From: Phaeobacter porticola
GTDB lineage: Bacteria; Pseudomonadota; Alphaproteobacteria; Rhodobacterales; Rhodobacteraceae
Assembly (NCBI RefSeq): GCF_001888185.1
Contig: NZ_CP016364.1
Coordinates: forward strand, 496,001 to 560,000
Length of the DNA: 64,000 nt
Reading direction: 5' to 3'
The position numbers were made by a program, and so were the translations under genes. Below are positions 8,802-18,369 of the stretch, in pieces. A model generated the notes under the pieces. That model had not been told where the DNA came from, made no database searches, and worked only from the letters and a program-made list of their open reading frames with translations. The stretch's first letter is position 1; every line of letters starts with the position of its first letter.

Positions 8802-11003
8802 ATGGCGAATGAGGCTAGCGTGCAGTTGGAATGGCGGGTTACTGGAATGGACTGTGGTTCCTGCGCTGCAAAAGTGCGCGGCGCGGTGGAGCGGTTGCCG
8901 GGCGTTACGACCGTTGATGTGGCGATGATGGCGGAACGATTGCGTGTGGAACTTGATCCGCAGCAGGGTTCGGCTGGCGTCATTGAAAAGACTGTGCGCG
9001 GGCTGGGTTTTGGTGTCAGTCAACGCAGTGGCGCGGATGGCATGACCACTGAAGACAGCGCAGGCAGCTGCTGGGGGGGGGCTGCGCAGGGCCAACCCCA
9101 AGGCGCAACTACCCAAGAGACAATGCCCTGGTATCGCAGTGGCAAGGGGCAACTGTTGTTGGGCACAGGGATGTTGCTGGCGCTGGCCTTGGCAATCAAG
9201 TTGCTGGCATCACCGACGGTCGGGCTTGTGGCGTTTATGCTGGCGACAGTGATTGGCGTGACACCAGTGGCGCGCCGCGCCTTGGCGATGTTACGCGCAG
9301 GTATGCCATTCACCATTGAAATGCTTATGTCGATCGCGGCTATTGGGGCGCTTTTTATCGGGGCGGCAGAAGAGGCCGCTCTGGTTGTCTTCCTGTTTGC
9401 TGTGGGTGAAATGTTGGAAGGGGTTGCTGCCAATAAGGCCCGCGATGGTATTCGGGCACTGGCGCAGCTGGTCCCCAAAACAGCACTTCTTGAGCAGGAG
9501 GACAGCTTAGCAGAGATCGCCGCAGATCGCTTGAACACGGGACAGATCGTGGTTGTGCGCCCCGGTGATCGTGTACCTGCCGATGGCGAGGTGATCGAGG
9601 GGATCTCAGGTGTCGATGAAAGCCCGGTCACCGGTGAAAGCGTGCCGCGTCTAAAAGAGCCGGGCGCCGAGGTTTACGCGGGCTCGATCAATGCCGAAGC
9701 CGTGTTGCGGGTGCGGGTTACCCGGGCGGCATCGGATAATACCATCTCCCGGATCATCCGATTGGTTGAGGAAGCCGAGAGCGCGCGTGCGCCCACGGAA
9801 CGTTTCATTGATCGTTTTAGCCGAATATACATGCCGATTATTGTCAGTATTGCTTTTCTGATTGCTGTGGTGCCGCCCCTGGCCTTTGGTTTGGATTGGG
9901 GTACGTGGATTTATCGCGCCCTTGCGCTGTTGTTGATCGGGTGCCCCTGTGCACTGGTGATCAGCGTCCCTGCGGCGATTGCCTCTGCCCTGTCAGCGGG
10001 TGCGCGCCACGGTATCCTGCTGAAAGGCGGTGCCGTTATCGAAGCCGCAGCGCGCACCACTGATGTCGCTTTTGACAAGACCGGCACGCTAACCCGCGGA
10101 CGCCCGCAGGTGACGGATATTGTTGTTATTAAGGGTCATGAGGACGATTTGGTGTCGCGTGCCGCTGCAGTGGAGCGCGGCTCTAGCCACCCGCTGGCCG
10201 TGGCGATTTTGGACCATGCCAACAGGGTGGGGCTGGATATCCAAGTCGCCAAAGACGCTCATGCAATGCCGGGTAAAGGCGCGTCTGCGCAGGTCAATGG
10301 TGTGCGGCTGACAGTCGGCTCACCACGTTATGCGGGCGATTGCGGCGTGATGGATGATGATGCTTTGGCCAAGGCGCAGAAGATGGAAACTGACGGGAAA
10401 ACCGTTGTGGCGTTGTTCAGTGATCAGGTCTGTTATGGCTTGATTGCGCTGCGGGATGAACCGCGCGAGGATGCCTTTGGTGCGGTTGCCGCGCTGAAAA
10501 AACTGGGAATCCATCCAATTATGCTGACCGGTGACAATGCTCGAACAGCGGCGGCGATTGCCGGACAGTTGGACATCGATCACCGGGCTGAACTGATGCC
10601 GCAGGGCAAGGTCGATGCGCTGCGGGGCCTCACCAAAAAATCGCAGGTTATGATGGTCGGTGATGGTATCAACGATGCACCGGCTTTGGCGACCGCTCAG
10701 GTCGGCGTTGCCATGGGATCGGGCACCGATGTTGCTTTGGAAACCGCCGATGTTGCGATCCTGCGCAACCGTGTGGCTGACGTGGTCGGCACCATCCGTC
10801 TATCACGGGCCACCTTGCGAAACATTCGTCAGAACGTTGCCGTGGCCTTGGGGCTGAAAGGCGTGTTTCTGGTAACCTCGGTGTTTGGGATCACGGGTCT
10901 GTGGATAGCTATTCTGGCAGACACGGGCGCGACAGTTCTTGTGACCCTCAATGCGCTGCGACTGCTGTCGTTCAAGCCATCGGGGGGCGCAGCGGATCGC
11001 TGA
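8802..11003 (+). CDS. zntA: Zn/Cd/Pb-exporting P1B-type ATPase (ZntA-like)
   Basis: A 733-residue heavy-metal P-type ATPase that exports divalent soft metals across the inner membrane. The N-terminal HMA domain has GMDCGSC (Cys18, Cys21). A short linker contains a further cysteine (SCWGG). The membrane CPC motif is at 381-383, phosphorylation motif DKTGTLT starts at Asp425, the nucleotide-domain HP dipeptide lies in SSHPLA, and GDGINDAPA follows near 620. The last helix reads DTGATVLVTLNALRLL, whose aspartate marks the Zn/Cd/Pb subgroup and not copper pumps. ATG 8802 is preferred to GTG 8790 because AAGG is correctly spaced only for the former. Confidence 0.92.
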   Translation: MANEASVQLEWRVTGMDCGSCAAKVRGAVERLPGVTTVDVAMMAERLRVELDPQQGSAGVIEKTVRGLGFGVSQRSGADGMTTEDSAGSCWGGAAQGQPQGATTQETMPWYRSGKGQLLLGTGMLLALALAIKLLASPTVGLVAFMLATVIGVTPVARRALAMLRAGMPFTIEMLMSIAAIGALFIGAAEEAALVVFLFAVGEMLEGVAANKARDGIRALAQLVPKTALLEQEDSLAEIAADRLNTGQIVVVRPGDRVPADGEVIEGISGVDESPVTGESVPRLKEPGAEVYAGSINAEAVLRVRVTRAASDNTISRIIRLVEEAESARAPTERFIDRFSRIYMPIIVSIAFLIAVVPPLAFGLDWGTWIYRALALLLIGCPCALVISVPAAIASALSAGARHGILLKGGAVIEAAARTTDVAFDKTGTLTRGRPQVTDIVVIKGHEDDLVSRAAAVERGSSHPLAVAILDHANRVGLDIQVAKDAHAMPGKGASAQVNGVRLTVGSPRYAGDCGVMDDDALAKAQKMETDGKTVVALFSDQVCYGLIALRDEPREDAFGAVAALKKLGIHPIMLTGDNARTAAAIAGQLDIDHRAELMPQGKVDALRGLTKKSQVMMVGDGINDAPALATAQVGVAMGSGTDVALETADVAILRNRVADVVGTIRLSRATLRNIRQNVAVALGLKGVFLVTSVFGITGLWIAILADTGATVLVTLNALRLLSFKPSGGAADR

Positions 11004-11029
11004 CAGGCGCAAACCGGGTGGTGGCAGGA

Positions 11030-11224
11030 TCAATAATGTGGCGGGCGTTCGTCTCCGATGACCACCCCGCCGCCGCCGTCCTGCTCGCGAGAGGCTTCGC
11101 GCTGAAATAGCATCGCAACGCGGTGGGTCAGTTGGTCGATCTCGGATTGCTGACGGTTGATCACGTCACTTAGCTCATCAACTGTGCGGGTCAGGTGGGC
11201 GATCTGTTCTTCGAGATGTTGCAT
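11030..11224 (-). CDS. slyX: SlyX family protein
   Basis: A 64-residue coiled-coil protein matching SlyX: an N-terminal heptad-rich helix (LEEQIAHLTRTVDELSDVI), then the polar HRVAMLF segment and the conserved C-terminus ending in PPHY. The molecular function of SlyX is unknown. It converges with the ATPase gene and has a GGGAGAG Shine-Dalgarno. Confidence 0.85.
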   Translation of the reverse strand: MQHLEEQIAHLTRTVDELSDVINRQQSEIDQLTHRVAMLFQREASREQDGGGGVVIGDERPPHY

Positions 11225-11437
11225 CGGTCTCTCCCTTCGGCTCTGCGGCTGTCATAGGGGCAGTTGCATGCGGGGTCCATGCTTGGCCGTGTCACGGGGG
11301 GCATCGGGTACATGGATATCCGGTTAACCGCGGCAGTCACACCAGACCTGCGCGCTCTGCTGACTTGCTGTTAGGCCGCCCTTGGGCTAGACCGCCGGGC
11401 GAGTATCTGACCCATTTGACACCCCGAGGAGGCCAAG

Positions 11438-12925
11438 ATGGCCAAAGTCAAGAAACAGCCCCGCCCCAAGGCGATCACGCCCAAGGGTTTCCGTGATTAT
11501 TTCGGCGAAGAGGTGAGCCAGCGTAGCGAAATGTTGCGCGCCATTGCGGGTGTCTATCATCATTATGGGTTCGAAGCGTTGGAATCCTCGGCCGTGGAAA
11601 CCGTTGAGGCGCTGGGCAAGTTTCTGCCTGATGTGGATCGTCCCAACGAAGGCGTCTTTGCCTGGCAGGAATACGACGAAAGCGGCAATGGTGATTGGAT
11701 GGCGCTGCGCTACGATCTGACTGCACCATTGGCGCGGGTCTATGCCCAGCACCGTAACGATCTGCCCAACCCCTATCGTCGTTATGCGATGGGCCCGGTC
11801 TGGCGCAACGAGAAGCCGGGGCCGGGTCGCTATCGTCAGTTCTATCAATGTGACGCTGATACGGTTGGTACCGCCTCTATGGCGGCAGATGCCGAGATCT
11901 GCGCTATGCTATCGGACACGCTGGAGACAGTTGGCATCCCGCGTGGTGATTATCTGGTGCGGGTGAACAACCGCAAGGTTCTGAATGGCGTGCTGGAGGC
12001 GATGGGACTGGAAGCCGGTGACGTCAAGCGCGACGACGTGCTGCGCACAATCGACAAATTCGACAAAGTGGGTGAGGCCGGCGTGCGTGAGTTGTTGACC
12101 AAAGGCCGGCTTGATGCCTCGGGTGCGTTTATCGACGGTGTCGGTCTGTCGGACAATCAGGCTGCACCGGTGCTGGCATTCCTGACCTCCAAAGGGGTGG
12201 ATGCGGCCAAGACCCTTGCCAACCTGCGTGAGGCGGTTGGCAGCAGCACGATTGGTGCAGAGGGCGTGGGCGAGCTGGAGCAGATCGGCGATCTGCTGGC
12301 CGCTGGTGGCTACGGTGCTGATCGTATCGACATTGATCCGTCGGTCGTGCGCGGACTGGGATACTATACCGGTCCAGTCTATGAGGCCGAGCTGACCTTT
12401 GAGATTCTGGACGAAAAAGGCCGCAAGCGGCAATTCGGCTCGGTCTCGGGCGGTGGACGTTATGATGATCTGGTTAAGCGGTTTACGGGTCAGGAAGTGC
12501 CTGCGACGGGCGTGTCCATCGGTGTTGACCGACTATTGGCTGCCTTACGCGAAAAGGGTCGGATCACGGCAACACCCACCGGTCCTGTCGTAGTCACTGT
12601 GATGGACCGTGATCGTATGGCCGACTATCAGTTGATGGTGGCGGAGCTGCGCAACGCAGGTATCCGGGCCGAAGTCTACCTGGGCAACCCGAAGAACTTT
12701 GGCAACCAGCTGAAATATGCGGATAAGCGTAATTCTCCCGTCGCGGTGATTGAGGGCGGTGAAGAGAAAGATCGCGGCGTAGTACAAATTAAGGACCTGA
12801 TTCTGGGCGCAAAGATCGCCGAAAACGCCACGCATGAAGAATGGAAAGAACGCCCCAGCCAGTTCGAAGTGGCCCGTGGTGATCTGGTCGCAAAAGTGCG
12901 CCAAATCCTTGCAGGGCAGGGCTAG
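11438..12925 (+). CDS. hisS: Histidyl-tRNA synthetase
   Basis: Charges tRNA-His. The 495-residue class II synthetase has motif 2 ([27 protein letters not shown]), the histidine-binding signature [14 protein letters not shown] and [13 protein letters not shown], and a C-terminal anticodon-binding domain (about residues 395-495). GGAGG precedes the ATG. It is the first gene of hisS-hisZ-hisG; hisZ starts 3 bases after its stop. The long form with its internal insertion is usual in alphaproteobacteria. Confidence 0.97.
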   Translation: MAKVKKQPRPKAITPKGFRDYFGEEVSQRSEMLRAIAGVYHHYGFEALESSAVETVEALGKFLPDVDRPNEGVFAWQEYDESGNGDWMALRYDLTAPLARVYAQHRNDLPNPYRRYAMGPVWRNEKPGPGRYRQFYQCDADTVGTASMAADAEICAMLSDTLETVGIPRGDYLVRVNNRKVLNGVLEAMGLEAGDVKRDDVLRTIDKFDKVGEAGVRELLTKGRLDASGAFIDGVGLSDNQAAPVLAFLTSKGVDAAKTLANLREAVGSSTIGAEGVGELEQIGDLLAAGGYGADRIDIDPSVVRGLGYYTGPVYEAELTFEILDEKGRKRQFGSVSGGGRYDDLVKRFTGQEVPATGVSIGVDRLLAALREKGRITATPTGPVVVTVMDRDRMADYQLMVAELRNAGIRAEVYLGNPKNFGNQLKYADKRNSPVAVIEGGEEKDRGVVQIKDLILGAKIAENATHEEWKERPSQFEVARGDLVAKVRQILAGQG

Positions 12926-12928
12926 GCC

Positions 12929-14017
12929 ATGACCGACAGATTGAACGCGCTCGCGCTTGCCGCCCGGCTGCGCATGAGCTTTGAAGCGGCCGGCGCCACG
13001 TTGATGGAACCGCCTTTTTTGCAACCGGCCGAAACCTTGCTGGATCTTTATGGCGAAGATATCCGCGCCCGTGCCTATGTGACGTCGGATGCGCTGCGCG
13101 GCGAACAGATGTTGCGGCCCGATTTCACGGTACCTGTGGTGCAGATGCATATGCGTGAGGGTGCAGAGCCTGCGCGTTATACCTATGCGGGCGATGTATT
13201 CCGCCGTCAGGAACATGACGAGGATCGCGCCAATGAATATCTTCAAGTTGGCTACGAGGTTTTTGAGCGCGACGACCCCGCCGGTTCCGATGCAGAGGTC
13301 TTTGCCCTGATTGCGCTGCAATTGCGCGATCTGTCGGTGCGTGCGGCAACGGGCGATATTGGTATCTTGATGTCGGCGGTGCAGGGGTTGAACACCACAG
13401 CGCTGCGCAAAGCTGCGTTGATGCGCCATATCTGGCGGCCTCGCAGGTTCCGCGCCATGCTGGACCAATTCGCAGGTCGTAGCCCTGTCGCTGAAAGTCG
13501 TCGCAAATTGCTGTCCACCGAAGGCGTGCTGACCGGGCAGGTGCCTGCCATCGGCAAGCGCCGCATCGCCGAAATCGACGCTCGTGTCGAGGCGCTGCGT
13601 GCTGATGCAGCGGCACCGCCAATTGCTGAGAATGAGCTGACTGCGCTAGAGGCTCTGATGGCCGTGCGCGAGACCATTCCCTATGCATCTGAACAGCTGC
13701 GCGATATCGCGGTGGATCTGCCAGCCATCAACTCGGCATTAGACCGTCTTGACGCGCGCACAGCCGCAATGAAGGCGCGCGGCATTGACGTTGATAACCT
13801 CGACTTTGAGGCCTCTTATGGCAGAACCTCAATGGAGTATTATGACGGCTTTGTTTTTGGCTTCGCTGCCGAGAGCCGCCCGGACCTCCCCGCGATTGCC
13901 AGTGGTGGGCGCTACGATGCGCTGACCCGCCAACTGGGGCAGGGCGCAGAGATCCCAGCCGTGGGCGGCGTTGTTCGCCCGGATCTGATGTTGCTTTTGC
14001 AAGGGGTGAAGTCATGA
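12929..14017 (+). CDS. hisZ: ATP phosphoribosyltransferase regulatory subunit
   Basis: HisZ is a HisRS paralogue without the anticodon domain that activates short-form HisG and mediates feedback inhibition by histidine. The 362-residue protein keeps the catalytic-domain fold: MLRPDFTVPVVQMH, YAGDVFRRQ and a C-terminal ASGGRYDALTRQLG. Motif 2 is altered compared with a true synthetase. It is translationally coupled to hisG by a 4-base ATGA overlap. Confidence 0.94.
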   Translation: MTDRLNALALAARLRMSFEAAGATLMEPPFLQPAETLLDLYGEDIRARAYVTSDALRGEQMLRPDFTVPVVQMHMREGAEPARYTYAGDVFRRQEHDEDRANEYLQVGYEVFERDDPAGSDAEVFALIALQLRDLSVRAATGDIGILMSAVQGLNTTALRKAALMRHIWRPRRFRAMLDQFAGRSPVAESRRKLLSTEGVLTGQVPAIGKRRIAEIDARVEALRADAAAPPIAENELTALEALMAVRETIPYASEQLRDIAVDLPAINSALDRLDARTAAMKARGIDVDNLDFEASYGRTSMEYYDGFVFGFAAESRPDLPAIASGGRYDALTRQLGQGAEIPAVGGVVRPDLMLLLQGVKS

Positions 14018-14706
14018 GCCTAAAGCTTGGTGTGCCGTCCAAGGGGCGGCTGATGGAGAAAACCTTTGAGTGGTTTGCCAAGCGCGATATCACCCTGTCG
14101 CGCACGGGGTCCGACCGCGAGTATGCCGGCGCCGTCGATGGTGTGAAGGGGGTCGATCTGGTGCTGCTGTCCGCTGGGGAAATCCCACGGGAACTGGCCG
14201 CGGGGCGCATCCACCTGGGTGTTACAGGCACGGATCTGGTACAGGAAAAACTGCCTTTGTGGGAGCAACAGGTTGAAGAGATTGAGGGGCTTGGCTTTGG
14301 TCATGCTGATCTGATCCTGGCGGTCCCTCAGGTCTGGGTCGACGTTGAAACCATTGATGACCTGGATGCCGTTGCAGCTGCGTTTCGCGCCCAGCATGGT
14401 CACCGGTTGCGCATTGCGACCAAATACCATCGTCTGGTGCGGGAATTCCTCACGGATGCGGGCGTTGCCGACTATCAGTTGATTGATAGCCAAGGGGCCA
14501 CCGAAGGAACGGTCAAGAACGAGACTGCGGAAATGGTCGCTGATATCACTTCGACTGGTGAAACCCTTCGGGCGAACCACCTGAAACTCATGTCAGATGG
14601 GCTGGTCCTGCGGTCGCAAGCCACGCTGTGGCGCAGCCGCGTTGCAAAATGCAGCACCGAAGAAAAGGCCACGCTCACGCATTTCCTGGATCGTTTGCAA
14701 GCCTGA
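14014..14706 (+). CDS. hisG: ATP phosphoribosyltransferase, short form
   Basis: Catalyses the first step of histidine synthesis, joining ATP and PRPP. The 230-residue short form lacks the C-terminal regulatory domain and depends on HisZ, encoded just upstream with a 4-base overlap. Motifs: LGVPSKGRLMEKT at the N-terminus, ELAAGRIHLGVTGTDLV, and the PRPP-binding loop LIDSQGATEGTVKNETAEMVADI written in part near residues 157-175. The rest of the his pathway is not in the window. Confidence 0.96.
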   Translation: MSLKLGVPSKGRLMEKTFEWFAKRDITLSRTGSDREYAGAVDGVKGVDLVLLSAGEIPRELAAGRIHLGVTGTDLVQEKLPLWEQQVEEIEGLGFGHADLILAVPQVWVDVETIDDLDAVAAAFRAQHGHRLRIATKYHRLVREFLTDAGVADYQLIDSQGATEGTVKNETAEMVADITSTGETLRANHLKLMSDGLVLRSQATLWRSRVAKCSTEEKATLTHFLDRLQA

Positions 14707-15084
14707 TGCCGACGATGCGGGGTACCCGCAGTGACCCCGTGCCGCCGGACCCGATCTGACGCCTGTAGGCTTTGGGACGGGCTGTACCTTGGCAAACCTT
14801 GGTACGGCCCGATTTCGTTGTGGCAGCGGTGTTGGTGGCGGCATGAGGTCGGGGAAGAGTATCGCGGCTGCCAGTGGTCTATTCAGCATGTCATGTGCCT
14901 GCTACCGGTATTGGGCATCCAACGGGCAGCAAAATTTGATAATCCTGCCGACCCGTCTATCATGAACAATTGAATTGCAGAGTATGTACGCTTGGCGTGT
15001 CGATCGCGACGTCACTGCCTGAAGCTACCTGACGATCTATGTGAACGTTCTCTGCCTGATCTATGCAACAAAGGAGATGATGAC
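14707..15084. other. Intergenic region without a recognisable gene
   Basis: No convincing coding frame is present: an 80-residue frame (14731-14973) has tryptophan-rich, low-quality composition and no ribosome-binding site. The only structure seen is the hairpin at 14779-14810 and the Shine-Dalgarno AAGGAGA just before the next gene. Confidence 0.6.
14779..14810 (+). terminator. Candidate hisG hairpin terminator
   Basis: GGGCTGTACC pairs with GGTACGGCCC (10 bp, one G-U) around a 12-base loop, 72 bases after hisG. There is no clear U tract, so the terminator call is moderate at best. Confidence 0.4.
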
Positions 15085-15735
15085 ATGACATTCACCAAAG
15101 CCGTACTGCTAGCGGTGCCTCTTCTCGTGGGTACTGCCCCGCTGACCAGCGCTCAGGATACATCAATGAGCTTTTTTGTAACCAGCGTCGGCTCTGGCAA
15201 AGGCGGTGATCTTGGTGGGTTGGACGGGGCCGATGCTCATTGTGCCAGCTTGGCTCAGGCGGCGGGTGTAACCGGCAAGACCTGGCGCGCCTATCTCAGT
15301 ACGCAGGAAGACGGCAAGCGGGGGATTTCTGCAAGGGACCGGATTGGCAGTGGCCCGTGGCACAACGCCAAAGGTGTGCAGATCGCCGCCAATCTGGATG
15401 AATTGCATCTGAGCCCTAATATCGTCAAATCGACCGGGCTGGATGAAAGTGGCAATCTTGTAAATGGTCGCGGTGATAGCCCGAATGTGCATGATCTGCT
15501 GACTGGAACCATGGCGGATGGGACGGCCTACTTCCCGCGGGTCACAGAGGACAAGACTTGCAGCAATTGGACCAGTTCCGGAGAGGGCAGCGCCACAGTT
15601 GGGCACCATGACCGCCATGGTGGGGGGAATACATCTTGGAATGCAGCCCATGATACGCGCGGTTGCTCAATGGAGGCCCTTGCCTCGACCGGTGGCGCGG
15701 GGCTCTTCATGTGCTTTGCGGAAAACGACGGATGA
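15085..15735 (+). CDS. Secreted lectin-like (C-type-lectin-fold) protein
   Basis: A 216-residue exported protein of unknown function. The signal peptide spans about residues 1-23 (MTFTKAVLLAVPLLVGTAP, cleavage after SAQ). The mature part begins SFFVTSVGSGKGGDLGGLDGADAHCASLAQAAG and has paired cysteines (HCASL, KTCSNW, RGCSM, LFMCF) plus TWRAYLST, a pattern I associate with DUF1554/endostatin-like C-type-lectin folds. AAGGAGA lies 8 bases before ATG 15085. It stands alone between hisG and tRNA-Pro. A role in surface binding is inference only. Confidence 0.65.
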   Translation: MTFTKAVLLAVPLLVGTAPLTSAQDTSMSFFVTSVGSGKGGDLGGLDGADAHCASLAQAAGVTGKTWRAYLSTQEDGKRGISARDRIGSGPWHNAKGVQIAANLDELHLSPNIVKSTGLDESGNLVNGRGDSPNVHDLLTGTMADGTAYFPRVTEDKTCSNWTSSGEGSATVGHHDRHGGGNTSWNAAHDTRGCSMEALASTGGAGLFMCFAENDG

Positions 15736-15803
15736 TATTCAATGACGCAGGGGCTTCCCTTGCGTGGTCCTGTCGCAATATGTGTTGGTCTTTCATCACA
15801 CGA

Positions 15804-15823
15804 AAGGCGCCCTTGGGCGCCTT
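15804..15823. terminator. Bidirectional hairpin terminator
   Basis: AAGGCGCCCTTGGGCGCCTT is a near-perfect palindrome with a long GC stem between the secreted-protein gene (plus) and tRNA-Pro (minus). It could end both transcripts, with an AT-rich run following on the plus strand and TTTCG on the minus. Confidence 0.7.
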
Positions 15824-15831
15824 ATTATATT

Positions 15832-15908
15832 TGGTCGGAGCGAGAGGATTCGAACCTCCGGCCCCTGCCTCCCGAAGACAGTGCTCTACCAGGCTGAGCT
15901 ACGCTCCG
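15832..15908 (-). tRNA. tRNA-Pro (CGG anticodon)
   Basis: A 77-base cloverleaf on the minus strand. The acceptor CGGAGCG pairs with CGCTCCG; the D arm is GCTC-AGCCTGGTA-GAGC. The anticodon arm is CTGTC-TTCGGGA-GGCAG, giving anticodon CGG (proline CCG codons), and the T arm is GGAGG-TTCGAAT-CCTCT. A discriminator A and an encoded CCA end are present (15832-15834). No integrase or att duplication is seen beside it. Confidence 0.97.
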
Positions 15909-15951
15909 ACCGTGGCGCGGAATTACACTTCAGATGGTCGATGCGCAAGCC

Positions 15952-16914
15952 CTATTCCGTGTGATTTTCTGGGCTTCGCCGCTTGAGAATGAGTGAGACA
16001 TTTGTACCGCCAGCCGTGTAGCCACGGCTTCTGGTACGCAGAACGGGGGTGTTGTCTGAGCGACCGCCAAAGGCCTCGCGCAGGACGATGAAAATGCCAC
16101 TGGCAATGATGATTGCAGCCCCGGCCAACGTCATGACATCAATTGTTTCATCGAACAGGACGACACTAAAAATGGTGGCCCAGATGATCTGGGAATACTG
16201 CATCGGGGCGACAATGGCGGCCTCGCCAATGGTATAGGCACTTACTGTGAGCAGCGTCGCACAGAACCCGAACAGTGCAACAATAGCGATCCCGCCAAAG
16301 GTTATGCCCGCTAGCGGGACATAGACCAGCGGCAGCGCCAGCCCCATAACCACAAACGTCATGAGCATCGGATAGATCATCAATACCACCCGGCGTTCAT
16401 CGCTGCTGATCTTGCGCAAGACGACTGATTGGAACGCGGCACAAAAGGCCGCAAACAGTGCCGCGGCATGGCCATAGCCAAAGCTGGTCGCCCCCGGACG
16501 CAAGACAACCATTACGCCGATAAATCCAACCACAACCGCCGCAAGGCGGGGCAGACCGACCTTCTCGCCCAAAATAGGGATCGACAGCAAGGTGATCAGC
16601 AGCGGTGTGGCAAACAGCAGCGCATAGGTTTCGGCCAAAGGCAGTTCGGAGAACGCGTAAAAAGCGCAGGCCGGGATCACCGCCATGGTTGCGGATCGCG
16701 CTGCCATCCACCAGGGATGCACCGGGCGTAGATGGCCAGGGGTCACATCCTTAATCAGCATCAGCACCAAGAGCGGGAAGGACAGTAGACTGCTGAAGAA
16801 CACCAACTGCACCGGCGAGACGTCCGCGCCAAGCACCTTGACCACCACATCATGGGTCGAAAATATCGCATAGGCCAAGAGGGCAAGAAGGGCGGCTTTG
16901 ACGTTCATGAGCAA
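15952..16914 (-). CDS. DMT-family (EamA) transporter
   Basis: A 320-residue inner-membrane protein with about ten hydrophobic segments in two EamA repeats, the drug/metabolite transporter plan. The first repeat begins AALLALLAYAIFSTHDVVVK and the second near residue 150. Conserved features include PLAETYALLFATPLLITLLS and GEKVGLPRLAAVVVGFIGV. The C-terminal tail past residue 290 is hydrophilic and basic. The substrate is unknown. It may be transcribed toward the tRNA gene. A paralogue lies at 56498-57361. Confidence 0.85.
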   Translation of the reverse strand: MLMNVKAALLALLAYAIFSTHDVVVKVLGADVSPVQLVFFSSLLSFPLLVLMLIKDVTPGHLRPVHPWWMAARSATMAVIPACAFYAFSELPLAETYALLFATPLLITLLSIPILGEKVGLPRLAAVVVGFIGVMVVLRPGATSFGYGHAAALFAAFCAAFQSVVLRKISSDERRVVLMIYPMLMTFVVMGLALPLVYVPLAGITFGGIAIVALFGFCATLLTVSAYTIGEAAIVAPMQYSQIIWATIFSVVLFDETIDVMTLAGAAIIIASGIFIVLREAFGGRSDNTPVLRTRSRGYTAGGTNVSLILKRRSPENHTE

Positions 16915-17073
16915 TCCGGTAGGTGCGAGGCCGACTAGGGGTTACCAGCAATTATAGCGCTAACGTTACTAGTGGAATACAAAAAATCAAAAAGTAGTAG
17001 TCTCTTGAAACTCAGAAGTTTAGCGGTTTCACACGCGGAGTGTCTGGCCTAGCCTTGAACAGGCCTAGGGGTA

Positions 17074-17099
17074 ATAGGGGGCCGGCGGTGGCCCCCTAT
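17074..17099 (-). terminator. leuB terminator hairpin
   Basis: ATAGGGGGCC-GGCGGT-GGCCCCCTAT: a perfect 10 bp stem with a 6-base loop, 26 bases after the leuB stop. The following U tract is weak. Confidence 0.6.
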
Positions 17100-17124
17100 G
17101 GTGATTTGCCTGCTTCGCTAGTTC

Positions 17125-18228
17125 TCAGAGGCTGGCGTCCAACGCGGCGACGATCACATCACCCATTTCAGAGGTGCTGATCGGCGAAACGCCTTCCTCG
17201 CCCAGCAGGTCGGCGGTGCGATGGCCATCGGCTAGCACCTGCTCGACGGCGGCCTCCAGACGGTCGGCTTCGCTGCCTTGATCAAAGCTGTAGCGCAACG
17301 CCATTGCAAAGCTGAGGATGCAGGCGATCGGGTTTGCCTTGCCCTGACCTGTAATGTCGGGGGCAGAGCCGTGTACGGGTTCATAGAGCGCTTTGGGACG
17401 GCCATTGGCCATCGGGGCCCCGAGTGAGGCAGAGGGCAACATGCCCAGCGAACCGGTCAGCATCGCCGCACAATCAGAGAGGATATCGCCAAACAGATTG
17501 TCGGTCAGGATAACGTCGAATTGCTTAGGCGCGCGCACCAGTTGCATGGCACCATTGTCGGCGTACATATGCGACAGCTCGACCTCGGGGTAGTCGGCGG
17601 AAACGCGGGTTGTGACCTCTCGCCACAGAATGCCGGACTCCATCACATTGGCCTTTTCCATCGAACAGAGCTTCTTGTTCCGACGCATCGCCAATTCAAA
17701 TGCGGATCGTGCGGCACGTTCGATCTCGCTCTCGGTGTAACGCTGGGTGTTGATGCCAACGCGTTCGTTGCCTTCTTTGAAAATGCCACGGGGTTCACCG
17801 AAGTAGACGCCAGAGGTCAGCTCGCGCACGATCATGATGTCGAGACCGGCAACGATGTCCTTTTTCAGCGAAGAGAAATCCGCCAACGCATCAAAGCATT
17901 GCGCCGGACGCAGGTTGGAATAAAGGTCCATCTCTTTGCGCAGGCGCAGCAGGCCGCGCTCAGGTTTGACCGAGAAATCGAGATCGTCATATTTCGGTCC
18001 GCCGACGGCACCCAGCAGCACTGCGTCAACCTCTTGGGCTTTGGCCATGGTTTCGTCCGACAAGGGCTTGCCGTGGACATCATAGGCGGCACCGCCCACC
18101 AGATCTTCGCTCACATCGAACTGTAGATCACGCTTCTCGCCATACCAGCCAATGACCTTGCGGACCTCGGCCATTACCTCAGGGCCGATCCCGTCGCCGG
18201 GGAGAATCAGAATCGATGGGTTGGACAT
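17125..18228 (-). CDS. leuB: 3-isopropylmalate dehydrogenase
   Basis: LeuB oxidatively decarboxylates 3-isopropylmalate in leucine synthesis, using NAD. The 367-residue protein has [14 protein letters not shown] at the N-terminus, [25 protein letters not shown], the substrate-binding [14 protein letters not shown] and the metal-site [10 protein letters not shown], with the NAD-binding [10 protein letters not shown]. The ATG at 18226-18228 is preceded by AAGGAG; 14 further in-frame residues upstream are rejected. leuCD lie 2.4 kb away on the same strand, separated by two unrelated genes. Confidence 0.97.
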   Translation of the reverse strand: MSNPSILILPGDGIGPEVMAEVRKVIGWYGEKRDLQFDVSEDLVGGAAYDVHGKPLSDETMAKAQEVDAVLLGAVGGPKYDDLDFSVKPERGLLRLRKEMDLYSNLRPAQCFDALADFSSLKKDIVAGLDIMIVRELTSGVYFGEPRGIFKEGNERVGINTQRYTESEIERAARSAFELAMRRNKKLCSMEKANVMESGILWREVTTRVSADYPEVELSHMYADNGAMQLVRAPKQFDVILTDNLFGDILSDCAAMLTGSLGMLPSASLGAPMANGRPKALYEPVHGSAPDITGQGKANPIACILSFAMALRYSFDQGSEADRLEAAVEQVLADGHRTADLLGEEGVSPISTSEMGDVIVAALDASL

Positions 18229-18369
18229 GCGGATACTCCTTGAAATCGCTAAAAATGGGGGTAACGGCACATCGCCGTTGGGTCAATGATTGCAGCGCAG
18301 ATAGCATGTGAGAGCTTTGTTTTTATGGCGATTAAGGGGAAGCCGTGGCTGCTTCTGGCACCTGTCAGA

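Noticed and set aside
14731-14973. 80-codon frame after hisG
   Set aside because: Tryptophan-rich, unlike real proteins, with no ribosome-binding site; it is covered by a hairpin and spacer.
15832-15908. tRNA-Pro as an integration site of a mobile element
   Set aside because: No integrase, att repeat or composition shift is found on either side.
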